In this document: positions 16,480 through 25,346 of the stretch, piece after piece
Layout: the number at the start of each line of letters is the position of its first letter
Numbering within the stretch: position 1 is the stretch's first letter
From: Nitrobacter sp. NHB1
GTDB lineage: Bacteria > Pseudomonadota > Alphaproteobacteria > Rhizobiales > Xanthobacteraceae
Length of the DNA: 64,000 nucleotides
Reading direction: 5' to 3'
NCBI RefSeq assembly: GCF_036964665.1
Contig: NZ_JBAMDA010000004.1
Span: 124,001-188,000, forward strand
Notes under the pieces: model-generated
What the model was told of the DNA's origin: nothing
Seen by the model: the letters and a program-made list of their open reading frames with translations, nothing else
Databases searched by the model: none
Made by a program: the position numbers and the translations under genes

Positions 16480-17070
16480 GCGTTGCGCGGCTCGGCCGCC
16501 TCCCCCCGCCGCGCGGCGTCGTTTATCTCCTGCAACAGCCACCGTTGATCGCACTGAACTGAGCCGTGCCAGCACCATGCGGAGTTCGGCGTAGGCGCTT
16601 ACCAGGGCGCCGAGCGTGAAGCTGAGGTTGCGGCCGCTTGGATTGGGGAGGAGCCACGCAGTCGTATCGGCAAACTCCGCCCACTGCCGGCCCCATGCGG
16701 GATCCGGTTGGCCGGTCATGATCGAGAACGCGCGCTTTCCAAGAAAGGCGATTGCGCGTGGCGCGTATTGGCGCACCTTTGCCTCGAACGAGTGCCATGC
16801 TTGCTGGAATTCCTCGGGCGAAACGTTCTGCGCGCGATTGGTCGGTCTGAGAACAACGACGGTAATGCCGCAGCGATATTCGAGCAGCCGACGCTCGTTC
16901 TGTGGCTGCAGGCGTACATCGGTGAAGCCGGCGAGATGCAGCGCAGGCCAGAAACGATTGCTTGAGTTCGAGAAGTTATGGCCCGCAATCGCCGCGCTCA
17001 AAGCAGGATTGACGCCACAGAAGATGACATCGAGGCCTCTGGCAAGAATGTCTGGATCGTAAGTGACCAA
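16162..17070 (-). CDS. mug: mismatch-specific uracil/thymine-DNA glycosylase (Mug type), fused in frame to the downstream ORF
   Basis: Residues 1-170 are a family-2 uracil-DNA glycosylase that removes U or T from G mismatches. Motif A is LDVIFCGVNPALSAA and motif B is LLPNPSGRN; GHNFSNSSNRFWPALHLAGF is also conserved. The frame runs through a low-complexity linker (RRRAAGGGGRAAQR) without a stop into the DUF7002-like sequence that has its own ATG at 16479. Two readings are possible: a lost mug stop codon producing a fusion, or two genes separated by a mutated stop. Motif A has Ala where most members have Gly, so activity is uncertain. Confidence 0.72.
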   Translation of the reverse strand: MVTYDPDILARGLDVIFCGVNPALSAAIAGHNFSNSSNRFWPALHLAGFTDVRLQPQNERRLLEYRCGITVVVLRPTNRAQNVSPEEFQQAWHSFEAKVRQYAPRAIAFLGKRAFSIMTGQPDPAWGRQWAEFADTTAWLLPNPSGRNLSFTLGALVSAYAELRMVLARLSSVRSTVAVAGDKRRRAAGGGGRAAQRMRHPIKNLYHLAEADNLASLIEHGLMSTEGLLDLVRIAEPERKELLRRHRPENVRLSESVMIRDQRPMPPAVLAPALDDGLLPSDWYTLLNGFVRLPMASQIASA

Positions 17071-17169
17071 GCCGACCTCACAATTTTCTGCGTTATCGCG
17101 TTACCAGCGCTATTTGTCGGCAAACACGAGTTCGGCCAATACCGGCAAAACCGTCGCCGGCTCGGAACG

Positions 17170-17757
17170 CTAGTCGTAGTCCGCAGCGACGTTCGCAAAA
17201 ACGATGACGCCATCTTGACCAACGACGTAACGGGCCTGCATGGACAAAATCCATGGGCCTGTCCCGCGCAATGTGACGAGATCGGCCCCAAGGGCGTTTT
17301 CGATCAGGCTCGCGTCTTCTGGAGCCCAGCGAATGCCGAACTGCTCGGCGACCTCGCCGTTCACATCATCGACGATCGGGAATCCGAAATTCGTCGTCTG
17401 TCTGAGGCGCTGCCGGGCGGTCGCCTCCAGGCCATGCGTTATCACAACGATGGAAGCATTGGCTTTGCGGATGTCTGGGATGATTTGCTCAAGACCGAGC
17501 AGGTCTTGCTGGCAATACGAGCACCACAGTCCGCGATAGAAGTTCACGATCAGCGGACCACGCAGCAAGAGTTCGGAGGAATTGACACGGCCTAGGTCGG
17601 GGTCTGTTAGAGCAAATGTGGGAACTTTATCGCCAACTTGGTGGACCCGTCTTTTCTCCTCGTCGGCTATGAGGTCCGCGACGGCCGCGTAGCGTTCGCG
17701 GTGTTGATCGGCATCGAGCCGGAGATAGAGCCCGGCAAGCGCATCACGAAGCGACAT
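17170..17757 (-). CDS. peroxiredoxin-like AhpC/TSA protein, C-terminus cut by an amber codon
   Basis: A thioredoxin-fold protein of 195 residues: VGDKVPTFALTDPDLGRVNS, then the active-site region IVNFYRGLWCSYCQQDL with CxxC, then FGFPIVDDVNGEVAEQFG. Such proteins reduce peroxides or disulfides. It stops at TAG 17172-17170, but the same frame continues as RSEPATVLPVLAELVFADK to a second TAG at 17112-17110, as in full-length relatives. The nonsense codon therefore removes about 20 residues outside the active site, and the protein may still fold. Confidence 0.75.
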   Translation of the reverse strand: MSLRDALAGLYLRLDADQHRERYAAVADLIADEEKRRVHQVGDKVPTFALTDPDLGRVNSSELLLRGPLIVNFYRGLWCSYCQQDLLGLEQIIPDIRKANASIVVITHGLEATARQRLRQTTNFGFPIVDDVNGEVAEQFGIRWAPEDASLIENALGADLVTLRGTGPWILSMQARYVVGQDGVIVFANVAADYD

Positions 17758-17823
17758 GTCAGTCCTCGGTGTTACATGCAGCGGATCAAGTCCGCCCCAT
17801 TGATTGCTGGATCGATGGATCGC

Positions 17824-18090
17824 TCACGCTGCGAAGCTGTAGGGGCCGCCGCGCACCAGGGCAGTCTTATAGGCGGGGCGAGCCTGGAACCGCCTCACCC
17901 AACCCACGACGTTGGGATACTCGGCGACACCGATGCGTGCGGCCGCCAACTCCCCAACGAAACTTAACTGGATGTCCGCCGCCGTGAAATCCTTCCCGAG
18001 AATGTATTCGCGGTCTTCGAGGGCGCCGTCGATGTAACGGAGCTGAAGGGCGGACCTCTTCATCAAGGCGCACCAAAGCCGCAGCGGCGG
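17824..18090 (-). pseudogene. glutathione S-transferase C-terminal fragment
   Basis: The frame gives LRYIDGALEDREYILGKDF, TAADIQLSFVGELAAARIG, YPNVVGWVRRFQARPAYKTA and an end at TGA near 17824. This is the alpha-helical C-terminal GST domain with the conserved FTAADIQLS N-capping box. The thioredoxin-like N-terminal domain is absent; traces of upstream helices (RFLQFWKCA) lie in another frame at about 18130. Nonfunctional. Confidence 0.7.
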
Positions 18091-18471
18091 CATCACCGAC
18101 CCGGGCGACGTTGATCCTGACGAATCCCCTTGCGCATTTCCAGAACTGGAGAAAGCGCGATGAGATACGAATACGAGTGGCCGCTGCGCTACCCCCAATC
18201 CAGATCTCAATGAAGCGCTGGAAATAGCGCTCGATTACCTGCAAGGCACTGGCCAAGTAGAGCCTCGGGATGGCGCCGAGCATTTGGTTGCCGCCAGCAT
18301 CTTGTCCGCATGGTCGGGAGGAATGACGCTTCGCATACGCTTGGCCAATGCCGGCATCCGCGCTGTCGAGCAGAAGGGACCGTTCATGCCACATCCCCAA
18401 ACGGACGAAAACCGCCAGCCCCGTTATGGGCACTGACGGCTCTTCCTCGCATTGGCACGCACGTAAACTCT

Positions 18472-18657
18472 CTATGGCAGAATGTCGCTCCGTCCCGGCT
18501 TGGCGTACTTGATACTGCCGTCGCTATTCTTCATCTTCTCGTCCAGCTCTTTTTCCTTTTCCTTGGTCAGCTCTTCCATGGTCTTGCCGAGGGTCTTCTT
18601 TGGGTCCTCCTTCGGCTGTCCTGCTGGAGGGAAGTTCGTGCTGCTATCGTTGCCCAT
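18472..18657 (-). CDS. small charged hypothetical protein (61 residues)
   Basis: Starts at ATG 18657 after an excellent AAGGAGATGTAC site. The sequence runs MGNDSSTNFPPAGQPKEDPK, then a Lys/Glu-rich helix (MEELTKEKEKELDEKMK) and SDGSIKYAKPGRSDILP. It looks soluble and partly disordered. I do not recognise a family. It sits just outside the left end of the RIT element. Confidence 0.6.
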   Translation of the reverse strand: MGNDSSTNFPPAGQPKEDPKKTLGKTMEELTKEKEKELDEKMKNSDGSIKYAKPGRSDILP

Positions 18658-18805
18658 GTACATCTCCTTTGCGCTAGACATACGAGATAACCGGCGCGGC
18701 CCAGATGCGTTCCGAGGGAACTGCGGTTCCATTCTGCGCATTAGCGGGTTCCGGCGTCAGACTGAAGCGCCTCCAAGCCTATGAGCCCTTCCGCTCCAAT
18801 GACCG

Positions 18806-18825
18806 TTATGCCGATATCGGCATAA
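18806..18825. repeat. 20-bp perfect palindrome at the left RIT boundary
   Basis: TTATGCCGATATCGGCATAA, built from the same TTATGCCG/CGGCATAA words that occur in the terminal repeats. It lies only on the left side, 5 bases outside the 91-bp repeat. Confidence 0.7.
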
Positions 18826-18829
18826 CGTG

Positions 18830-18920
18830 CATTATGCCGTAAGATGGATTATGCCGCATGGCCGAGCTTTGCAGCGAGCAAACCGGTTCTGGGCCATGCG
18901 GCAGTTCGGCATAATCAGAG
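18830..18920 (+). repeat. RIT element left terminal inverted repeat (91 bp)
   Basis: This matches the reverse complement of 25697-25787 at 89 of 91 bases by direct comparison. Each repeat contains sub-repeats of the form GATTATGCCG...CGGCATAATC. The ritC stop codon lies inside it. Confidence 0.9.
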
Positions 18921-19907
18921 CGCTTCGAGGAAGGCGAGCAGTTCGTCGCTGGGGCGATATCGTCCAGGATGCGTTTCGGGGCTAGCGACCTGAGAGAGCG
19001 CCTTTTCCTTCAACCGCATGTCGGCGTGGATATAGATCTGGGTTGTTTCCACGGATTCATGCCCGAGCCATAGTGCGATCACGGATTGATCGACACCGTG
19101 ATGGAGCAACTCCATCGCCGTACTATGGCGCAGCGTGTGCGGCGTGACGCGTTTGCTTGCGAGGCTGGGGCAAGCTCGCGATGCCGTTAGGCAATGCTTG
19201 CGTACCAGATGTTCCAAAGCGTCACGGCTGAGCCGCTCGCCCCGGATCGACGGGAACAACGGCCCGTCGCTTTCAAGGCGTTCGCCTATCCAGGCCTGGA
19301 TCAGTTTGGACGTATCGCGACGCAGAGGCGTGCTGCGTTCTTTTCGTCCCTTGCCGATGCAGCGGATGTGAGCGCCAGTGCCAAGTACCACATCCTTGCA
19401 GCGCAGGCTGGTCAGTTCGGAAGCCCGCAACCCGGTCTGAAGTGCAAGCACCAGCAAGACGTGATCACGCCGCCCCACCCACGTCGTCCGATCCGGCGCC
19501 GCAAGCAGGGCCGCTATCTCCTCAGCGTCGAGGAACGTCACGCTCCGCTTCACGTATCGCTTGTTGGGCATTGAGAGAATGCGCTGGCAATGAAGAAGCC
19601 AACTCGGGTCAGTCAATGCAACGTAGCGGAAGAATGAGCGGATGGCGGCAAGGCGCGTATTTCGGGTGCGTGCTGTGTTGCCTCGCGCCGTTTCGACATA
19701 GGTCAGGAAGTCGGCAACGAGATCGGCATCGAGATCTTCGATCGTCAGCTTCGTGGGCGGCTTTCCACACCGTGCGCTCGCATACCGGATCAGCAGCCGG
19801 AATGTGTCCCGATAACCGGCGACGGTATGACGGCTCGCCTCCATCTGCGTGCAGAGCCGATCGGTGAAGAAGCGCTGGATCAGCGCAGGGAAGGTGGTCG
19901 CCTTCAT
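18915..19907 (-). CDS. ritC: RIT tyrosine recombinase RitC
   Basis: 330 residues from ATG 19907, which overlaps the ritB stop (ATGA). The longer open frame upstream lies inside ritB. Catalytic features of the phage-integrase family are present: GLRASELTSLRCKDV (box I Arg), HTLRHSTAMELLHHG (box II), WLGHESVETTQIYIHAD (box II His and nucleophile Tyr). The N-terminal SAM-like domain has YRDTFRLLIRYASARCGK. Third gene of the trio; its last codons lie in the left terminal repeat. Confidence 0.9.
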   Translation of the reverse strand: MKATTFPALIQRFFTDRLCTQMEASRHTVAGYRDTFRLLIRYASARCGKPPTKLTIEDLDADLVADFLTYVETARGNTARTRNTRLAAIRSFFRYVALTDPSWLLHCQRILSMPNKRYVKRSVTFLDAEEIAALLAAPDRTTWVGRRDHVLLVLALQTGLRASELTSLRCKDVVLGTGAHIRCIGKGRKERSTPLRRDTSKLIQAWIGERLESDGPLFPSIRGERLSRDALEHLVRKHCLTASRACPSLASKRVTPHTLRHSTAMELLHHGVDQSVIALWLGHESVETTQIYIHADMRLKEKALSQVASPETHPGRYRPSDELLAFLEAL

Positions 19908-20848
19908 TGGATTTCTGCCTCCATGGCCGCGCCTGTTATTCGAGCGGAGGCCAACTCCAGCAGTTCCGGAACCGCTTCCAAATACCAGTATGTATGGGCG
20001 GGGTTCGCATGACCGAGCCATGTCGTGAGCTTGATCATCTCGCGGCCAACATCTTTGCCTGACCGATACCAGCCCAGCATGGTCCGCACCGCGAAGGTGT
20101 GACGAAGATCGTGGATCCGCGGGCCACGGCCATGCCGAAGATAAAGCTGCGGCTCTCGCAGCCCGATCTGTTGGCAAACATGCGCGAAGTTGTAGCGCGC
20201 ACCGCAATCTCCAAGCCGATGCCCCTCGCAGGTCACGAAGAATGCTTCCGGCCTGCGCCCGAGCAGCCGGTCCCGCTCGCGACCATATCTTTCCAGTTGC
20301 ATCACGACGCTTAGGTCCAACGGTAGCAGGCGTTCCTTGCCAAGCTTGCCCTGACGGACATGAAGCACTCCGGATCCAACATCGAGATCGGCAGGGTCGA
20401 GACCGAGAGCTTCGCTGATCCGGAGGCCGGTCACGGCGATCAGGCCGAAGAGCGTCGAGCAGGTTAGGCCGCGTATGCCGTAGACCGATGGCAGTATCCG
20501 CGCATGCTCGATGATCGCAACGATTTCGGATTCACTATAAATATATGGATGCACACGTTGAACGCGACCGGGCACCAGTCCCCGGGGCGGTGCCTCGTGC
20601 TTCGGGTCCATCCCGTGCAACCATTCGGCAAATTGGCGGGCTACCCTGAAGCGTGTTGCCCGAGTTCCTGGAGTGGCGGAGGGCAAGCTTTCGAGCCAGC
20701 GCATGACCAGATTGGTGTTGACGTACTCCAGGTCATCGCGGTCGGCGAAGGTGGCGAAGCGACGTAGAATTCGCTCATCGGTGCTCAGATTGGCGCCGAG
20801 CTGTCTTCTGACAGTCAGATAGCGGTCAAGTTCGGTAAGGAAGCTCAT
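19904..20848 (-). CDS. ritB: RIT tyrosine recombinase RitB
   Basis: A 314-residue tyrosine recombinase starting MSFLTELDRYLTVRRQLG. Catalytic motifs are GLRISEALGLDPADLD, HDLRHTFAVRTMLGWYRSG and WLGHANPAHTYWYLEAVP with the tyrosine. Start and stop overlap ritA and ritC by four bases each, so the trio is translated as one coupled operon. It appears intact. Confidence 0.9.
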   Translation of the reverse strand: MSFLTELDRYLTVRRQLGANLSTDERILRRFATFADRDDLEYVNTNLVMRWLESLPSATPGTRATRFRVARQFAEWLHGMDPKHEAPPRGLVPGRVQRVHPYIYSESEIVAIIEHARILPSVYGIRGLTCSTLFGLIAVTGLRISEALGLDPADLDVGSGVLHVRQGKLGKERLLPLDLSVVMQLERYGRERDRLLGRRPEAFFVTCEGHRLGDCGARYNFAHVCQQIGLREPQLYLRHGRGPRIHDLRHTFAVRTMLGWYRSGKDVGREMIKLTTWLGHANPAHTYWYLEAVPELLELASARITGAAMEAEIQ

Positions 20849-22087
20849 CGTGCCACCTCCGCGACAGGCCAGGGCTGGGCGATGGAGCGCAATCCGTCCG
20901 TGTCAAGCTTCGCGTAGATCATCGTCGTCGCCCGCGACCGATGCCTCAGCAGATCGCCAATCTCTTCCAGCGAGGCCCCGGCGCGAACCATGTTCGTCGC
21001 CAGGCTGTGGCGCAGGATCCACATAGGGTGTCGGCGGCTTCACTCCTGTCGCCGCAAATGCCTCCTTCAATATGTCGTTGACGACCTGGCTATCCTTGAA
21101 CGGGCGGTTTGGTGCTCGCAGCGTAACGAACAGCGTGCGGGTGGTTGCAGAGGTTCGGTCCTCCCGTAGATATTTACTGATCGCTTCACCCACGTCGGTC
21201 GGGATCGGCAGTCGATCATGGCGCTGTCCTTTTCCGCGAACCAGCAGTTCCCCTGCGCGCCAGTCTATATCGTCGAGTTGGATTGCCATGACCTCGAGCG
21301 CGCGTAGGCCAAGGCGGGCCATCAGCAACAGCATTGCGTAGTCGCGGGCTCCACGCCGCGGATTGGCGCGCACCGATGCCAGAACGGTCTCCACCTCGTC
21401 GGGCGACAGATGACGCGGAAGCCTTGCGCCCCAGGGCTTATGCGCCCGGGGTACACAGAGCGACAGGTTCGTATTCGTGAAGCCCTGTGCGAACAGATAC
21501 TGGAAGAAGCTGCGCAAATGTGTGGCCGGCGTCTTGTCGCGGAACGGGCGCTTGCGCGCTAGGAGGTACTCCATGAATGACACGACATCCCGGGCGTTCA
21601 GCGCCGGCAGATCGAGCATATGGTCGCCGAAGCGATGATCGAGAAAGCGATCCGCGAACCGCAGCACATGATAGACCGAGCGAGGGCTGAGGCCGCGCTG
21701 CCGCAGAAGATAGGTTTCAAAGTTGCCCAGCAGTTCGTGACGCTCGGCCTGCGCAGGCGTAAGGAGGGGTCGTGTCGCCACTCCTAGCTCAATAAGATGC
21801 GCAACGAACAGCCTGGCGAGATTAGGGATTTTGATCTGGCTCTTCGGCGTGGCGGGCAACCGCCGTCCAAATTCGACGGCAAGGTCTGGCGTCAGCGCCG
21901 ACGGTTCAATGCCCTCGGCTTCGAGCAAGCGACCAAAACGGCGAAGAAGGTAGCGATAATTTTCGAGCGTAGCCGGCTTGTAGTTCTTCGATGAAAGGCT
22001 TTTCTCGAACGATACGAAGTAGGGGTCGAGGCAGGTCGTCTGATTAAATATTTCCATTTCTTGTGCTCCATATTGTTGGAGCGACAA
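20845..22087 (-). pseudogene. ritA: RIT tyrosine recombinase RitA, frameshifted at the catalytic box
   Basis: The frame from 22087 (or the internal ATG of MEIFNQTTCLDPYF) carries the N-terminal domain and box I (MARLGLRALEVMAIQLDDID). At about 21020, after GVKPPTPYV, the box II sequence changes frame: ILRHSLATNMVRAGASLEEI, GDLLRHRSRATTMIYAKLD and AQPWPVAEVAR follow in a shifted frame and end at TGA 20847-20845, overlapping the ritB ATG. A short deletion appears to have removed the GSH part of the expected GSHILRH motif. The in-frame product lacks the catalytic HxLR, H and Y residues. Confidence 0.85.
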
Positions 22088-23030
22088 TCTTCACGCCAAA
22101 GCCATATCTTTTAACCAGGTTTGCGGCCGCTTCCGACCGAGGACATTTGACGTGCGGTTCGCGTTGTCTGCAAGCTGCCTTACGCAGCAGATAGGAGGCG
22201 TCGATGGGCGACACTGCGCATTTCGATCGACGGGGACCGAGCTACGACCAGGACGAAACGCACAAGCGGATTGTCGAACTTTTACTCGCTCCCTTCACAT
22301 TCGTGCGTGACGAACGAGTGTTGGACTTGGCAACCGGCACCGGCCTGGTCGCGTTGCAGGTCGCCAAGCTCCTGGGATCGTCCGGATGGGTCATCGGCTT
22401 GGACAACTCTGCAGGGATGCTGGCAGCAGCGCGTCGCAGCGCGGAAGCGGCGCAGCTAAGCAACGTTCAGTTCGAGTTGGGAGATGCCGAGAAGCCAAGC
22501 TTTGACGATTTTAGCTTCGATCGCCTGTTCTGCGGGTCTGCCCTGGTGCTGATGTCGGATATTCTTGCCGCCTTGCGGCGCTGGCATGATCTGCTCAAGC
22601 CCGGAGGCACAATCGCGTTTGATACGCCAAGCAAGCCCTTCGGCTTCTCGCAGCGAGCATCGGAAGCGGCGCTCCGTCATGGGGTGGAGCTAAGTTACGG
22701 CGAGGTGGCGGACACGCCCGGGAAATGCTGCGCTCTCGTCGAGCAAGCTGGTTTTGAGGTAGTCAGCGTTCGTAAGGAGGTTGCCAGTGTCGCTCCGATC
22801 GCACTCAGTCAGGTGATCGCGATGTATGATGAGCGCTTAGATCATCCGGCTTGGCTGCGTGTTTCGCGGGATCGTGAGCACCGATTTCAGATGATCGTGA
22901 GCAGGGATTTCGCGGGATCGTGAGCAGCGATTTCAGGCGATCGTGAGCACCCCTTTCGCGGGTGCCTGACGCTTCGGCCGACAAACTCAACCGGGTTACG
23001 GGTTCCTCATTCAACCGATGAGGAAGCCCG

Positions 23031-24569
23031 ATGCCTACCGAGAGATTGTCGATGCGCCGGATCAGAGAAGTTTTACGTTTGAGGCACCAAGGGTTGACCG
23101 AGCGGGTCATCGCGCGGACCTTGGGGGTGAGTAATGGCGTGGTCCATGGCTACGTGCGGCGAGCGCGCCTGGCGGGGCTCGCCTGGCCACTTCCGGAAGG
23201 AATGGACGACGATGGCTTGGAACTGTTGCTATTCCCGGCACCGGCGTCAGCGTCGCAAAGCGACCGGCGCCCGATACCGGACTGGGCTTTTGTCGAGAAG
23301 GAGCTTCGCCGCCGCAGCGTGACGCGCCTGCTGCTCTGGGAAGAGTATCGCGCCGCCAATCCGGACGGCTTTGGCTACACCTGGTTTTGCACGACCTTCG
23401 AGGCCTGGAAGAACCGCGTGCGCCCGTCGATGCGCCAGACCCACATCGGCGGGGAGAAGGTGTTCGTTGATTTTGCCGGCGACACCATCGACGTCGTCGA
23501 TCCGATCACCGGCGAAGCGCACGCCATGAAGCTGTTCGTCGCGGCGATGGGAGCCTCGAACTACACCTACGCCGAGGCTTGCCCAAGCGAGAGCCTGTCC
23601 GACTGGATCGGCGTGCATACCAACCTGTTCAGGTATCTCGGCGGCGTGCCGAAGTTCGTGGTCTGCGATAATCTCAAGGCCGCCGTGACCAACCCCGATC
23701 GCTACGATCCCGGGATCAACCGAACCTATGCCGAGATGGCCGGTCATTACGGCACCGCGATCCTTGCGGCGAGGCCGAGACGACCGAAGGACAAGGCCAA
23801 GGTCGAGGTCGCCGTCCAGATCGCACAGCGCTGGATTTTGGCGCGCCTGCGCAATCAACGGTTCTTTTCCCTGGCAGAGCTGAATGCTGCGATTCGTACC
23901 CTGGTTGTCGAGCTCAACGCCCGGCAGATGCGCGGATTCGGCACCAGCCGTGCCGAACTGTTTGCCGAGGTCGACCGTCCCAAGCTGGGGGAGTTGCCGG
24001 AGCAGCCCTATGTCTTTGCGCGCTGGAAGCGTTGCCGCGTCGCCCCCGATTATCACGTCGAGGTCGATGGCCATTGGTATTCCACGCCGTATCGCCTGAT
24101 CCGTGAACTCGTCGATGTTCGCATCACCGACAAGACGGTCGAGATCTTCCACAAGGGCCAGAGGATTGCCAGCCACCCGCGTGCGCCGAACCGGCGCGGC
24201 CACACCACAATTGCCGACCACATGCCGAGCGCGCATCGCCGCTACGGCAAGTGGACGCCGGGAGGGCTGATCGCCGCCGGCGAGAAGATCGGCCCATCGA
24301 CCGCGGCGTTTTTCCAGGCCGTCATCGCGGCCCGGCCGCATCCAGAACAAGGCTTTCGCACCTGCCTCGGCATCCTGGCGCTGACCAGGAGCTACGACGA
24401 TGCCCGCATCGACGCCGCCTGCCGGCGCGGCATCCTGATCAAGGCGCATTCCGTCGCCTCGATCCGTTCGATCCTCAAGAACGGACTGGATCGCGCATTC
24501 CTCGACGAGGCAACCGACGACCACCCCCTGCGCCACGGCAACATCCGCGGTCAGGACTATTTCCACTGA
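23031..24569 (+). CDS. istA: IS21 transposase IstA (copy 1)
   Basis: A 512-residue DDE transposase. The N-terminal HTH (LRHQGLTERVIARTLGVSNG) is followed by the integrase catalytic core: first Asp in VFVDFAGDTIDVV, second in FVVCDNLKAAV, Glu in KDKAKVEVAVQIAQRW. A C-terminal beta domain contains YHVEVDGHWYSTPYRLI. Start ATG 23031 follows AGGAAGCCCG. It is intact and followed 15 bases later by istB. IstA catalyses strand transfer with IstB as ATP-dependent helper. Confidence 0.93.
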   Translation: MPTERLSMRRIREVLRLRHQGLTERVIARTLGVSNGVVHGYVRRARLAGLAWPLPEGMDDDGLELLLFPAPASASQSDRRPIPDWAFVEKELRRRSVTRLLLWEEYRAANPDGFGYTWFCTTFEAWKNRVRPSMRQTHIGGEKVFVDFAGDTIDVVDPITGEAHAMKLFVAAMGASNYTYAEACPSESLSDWIGVHTNLFRYLGGVPKFVVCDNLKAAVTNPDRYDPGINRTYAEMAGHYGTAILAARPRRPKDKAKVEVAVQIAQRWILARLRNQRFFSLAELNAAIRTLVVELNARQMRGFGTSRAELFAEVDRPKLGELPEQPYVFARWKRCRVAPDYHVEVDGHWYSTPYRLIRELVDVRITDKTVEIFHKGQRIASHPRAPNRRGHTTIADHMPSAHRRYGKWTPGGLIAAGEKIGPSTAAFFQAVIAARPHPEQGFRTCLGILALTRSYDDARIDAACRRGILIKAHSVASIRSILKNGLDRAFLDEATDDHPLRHGNIRGQDYFH

Positions 24570-24584
24570 ACCCTGGAGATCCCT

Positions 24585-25346
24585 ATGCTGACACATCCTA
24601 CCCACGAACGGCTGATCACGCTCGGCTTGACCGGCATGGCCAAGGCCATGGAGGAACAACGACGATCACCCGATCTCAACGCGCTGTCGTTCGAGGAGCG
24701 CGTCGGCTTGCTGGTTGATCGCGAGGCCGCAGAGCGCGACACCAAACGTCTCACCACCCGCCTCAAATTCGCAGCCCTTCGGCAAAACGCATGCGTGGAA
24801 GATATCGACCTGCGCACGCCGCGCGGCATCGATCGCGCTGTGTTCGCCAAATTGATCGCCGGCGATTGGATCGCCCGTCATCAGAACCTGCTGATCACCG
24901 GGGCAACCGGGCTCGGCAAAAGTTGGATTGCCTGTGCACTTGGCCACAAGGCCTGTCGCGACAATCGATCGGTCCAATACCATCGCGTGCCCCGCCTGTT
25001 CGAGGCGCTCGCGCTGGCCCGCGGCGACGGCCGCTATGGCCGCCTGCTCAAAACCATCAGCCGCGTGCAGCTGCTGGTACTCGACGATTGGGGCCTGTCG
25101 GTGCTCAACCCGTCAGAGCGACGCGACCTTCTCGAGATCCTCGATGATCGCCACGGTCGCGCCTCCACCGTCGTCACCAGCCAGGTCCCGGTCGATCAAT
25201 GGCACGCCGTCATCGGCGACCCAACATTGGGCGACGCCATCCTGGACCGCCTCGTTCACAACGCCCACCGCCTCCAACTCAGCGGAGAAAGCATGCGAAA
25301 ACAGAACGCGCGAAACAGAACGCTTGACGAAGCCGCGAACCCCTGA
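24585..25346 (+). CDS. istB: IS21 helper ATPase IstB (copy 1)
   Basis: A 253-residue AAA+ ATPase of the IstB/DnaC family. Walker A is ITGATGLGKSWIACALG, Walker B is LLVLDDWGLSVL, and VVTSQVPVDQWHAVIGD is the sensor region. The start follows CCTGGAGATCCCT. It regulates target selection and activates IstA. Intact. Confidence 0.93.
   Translation: MLTHPTHERLITLGLTGMAKAMEEQRRSPDLNALSFEERVGLLVDREAAERDTKRLTTRLKFAALRQNACVEDIDLRTPRGIDRAVFAKLIAGDWIARHQNLLITGATGLGKSWIACALGHKACRDNRSVQYHRVPRLFEALALARGDGRYGRLLKTISRVQLLVLDDWGLSVLNPSERRDLLEILDDRHGRASTVVTSQVPVDQWHAVIGDPTLGDAILDRLVHNAHRLQLSGESMRKQNARNRTLDEAANP

Noticed and set aside
18100-18433. Upstream part of a GST or other gene on the minus strand
   Set aside because: Only a few residues fit GST helices; the rest could not be assigned, so only the clear C-terminal fragment is reported.
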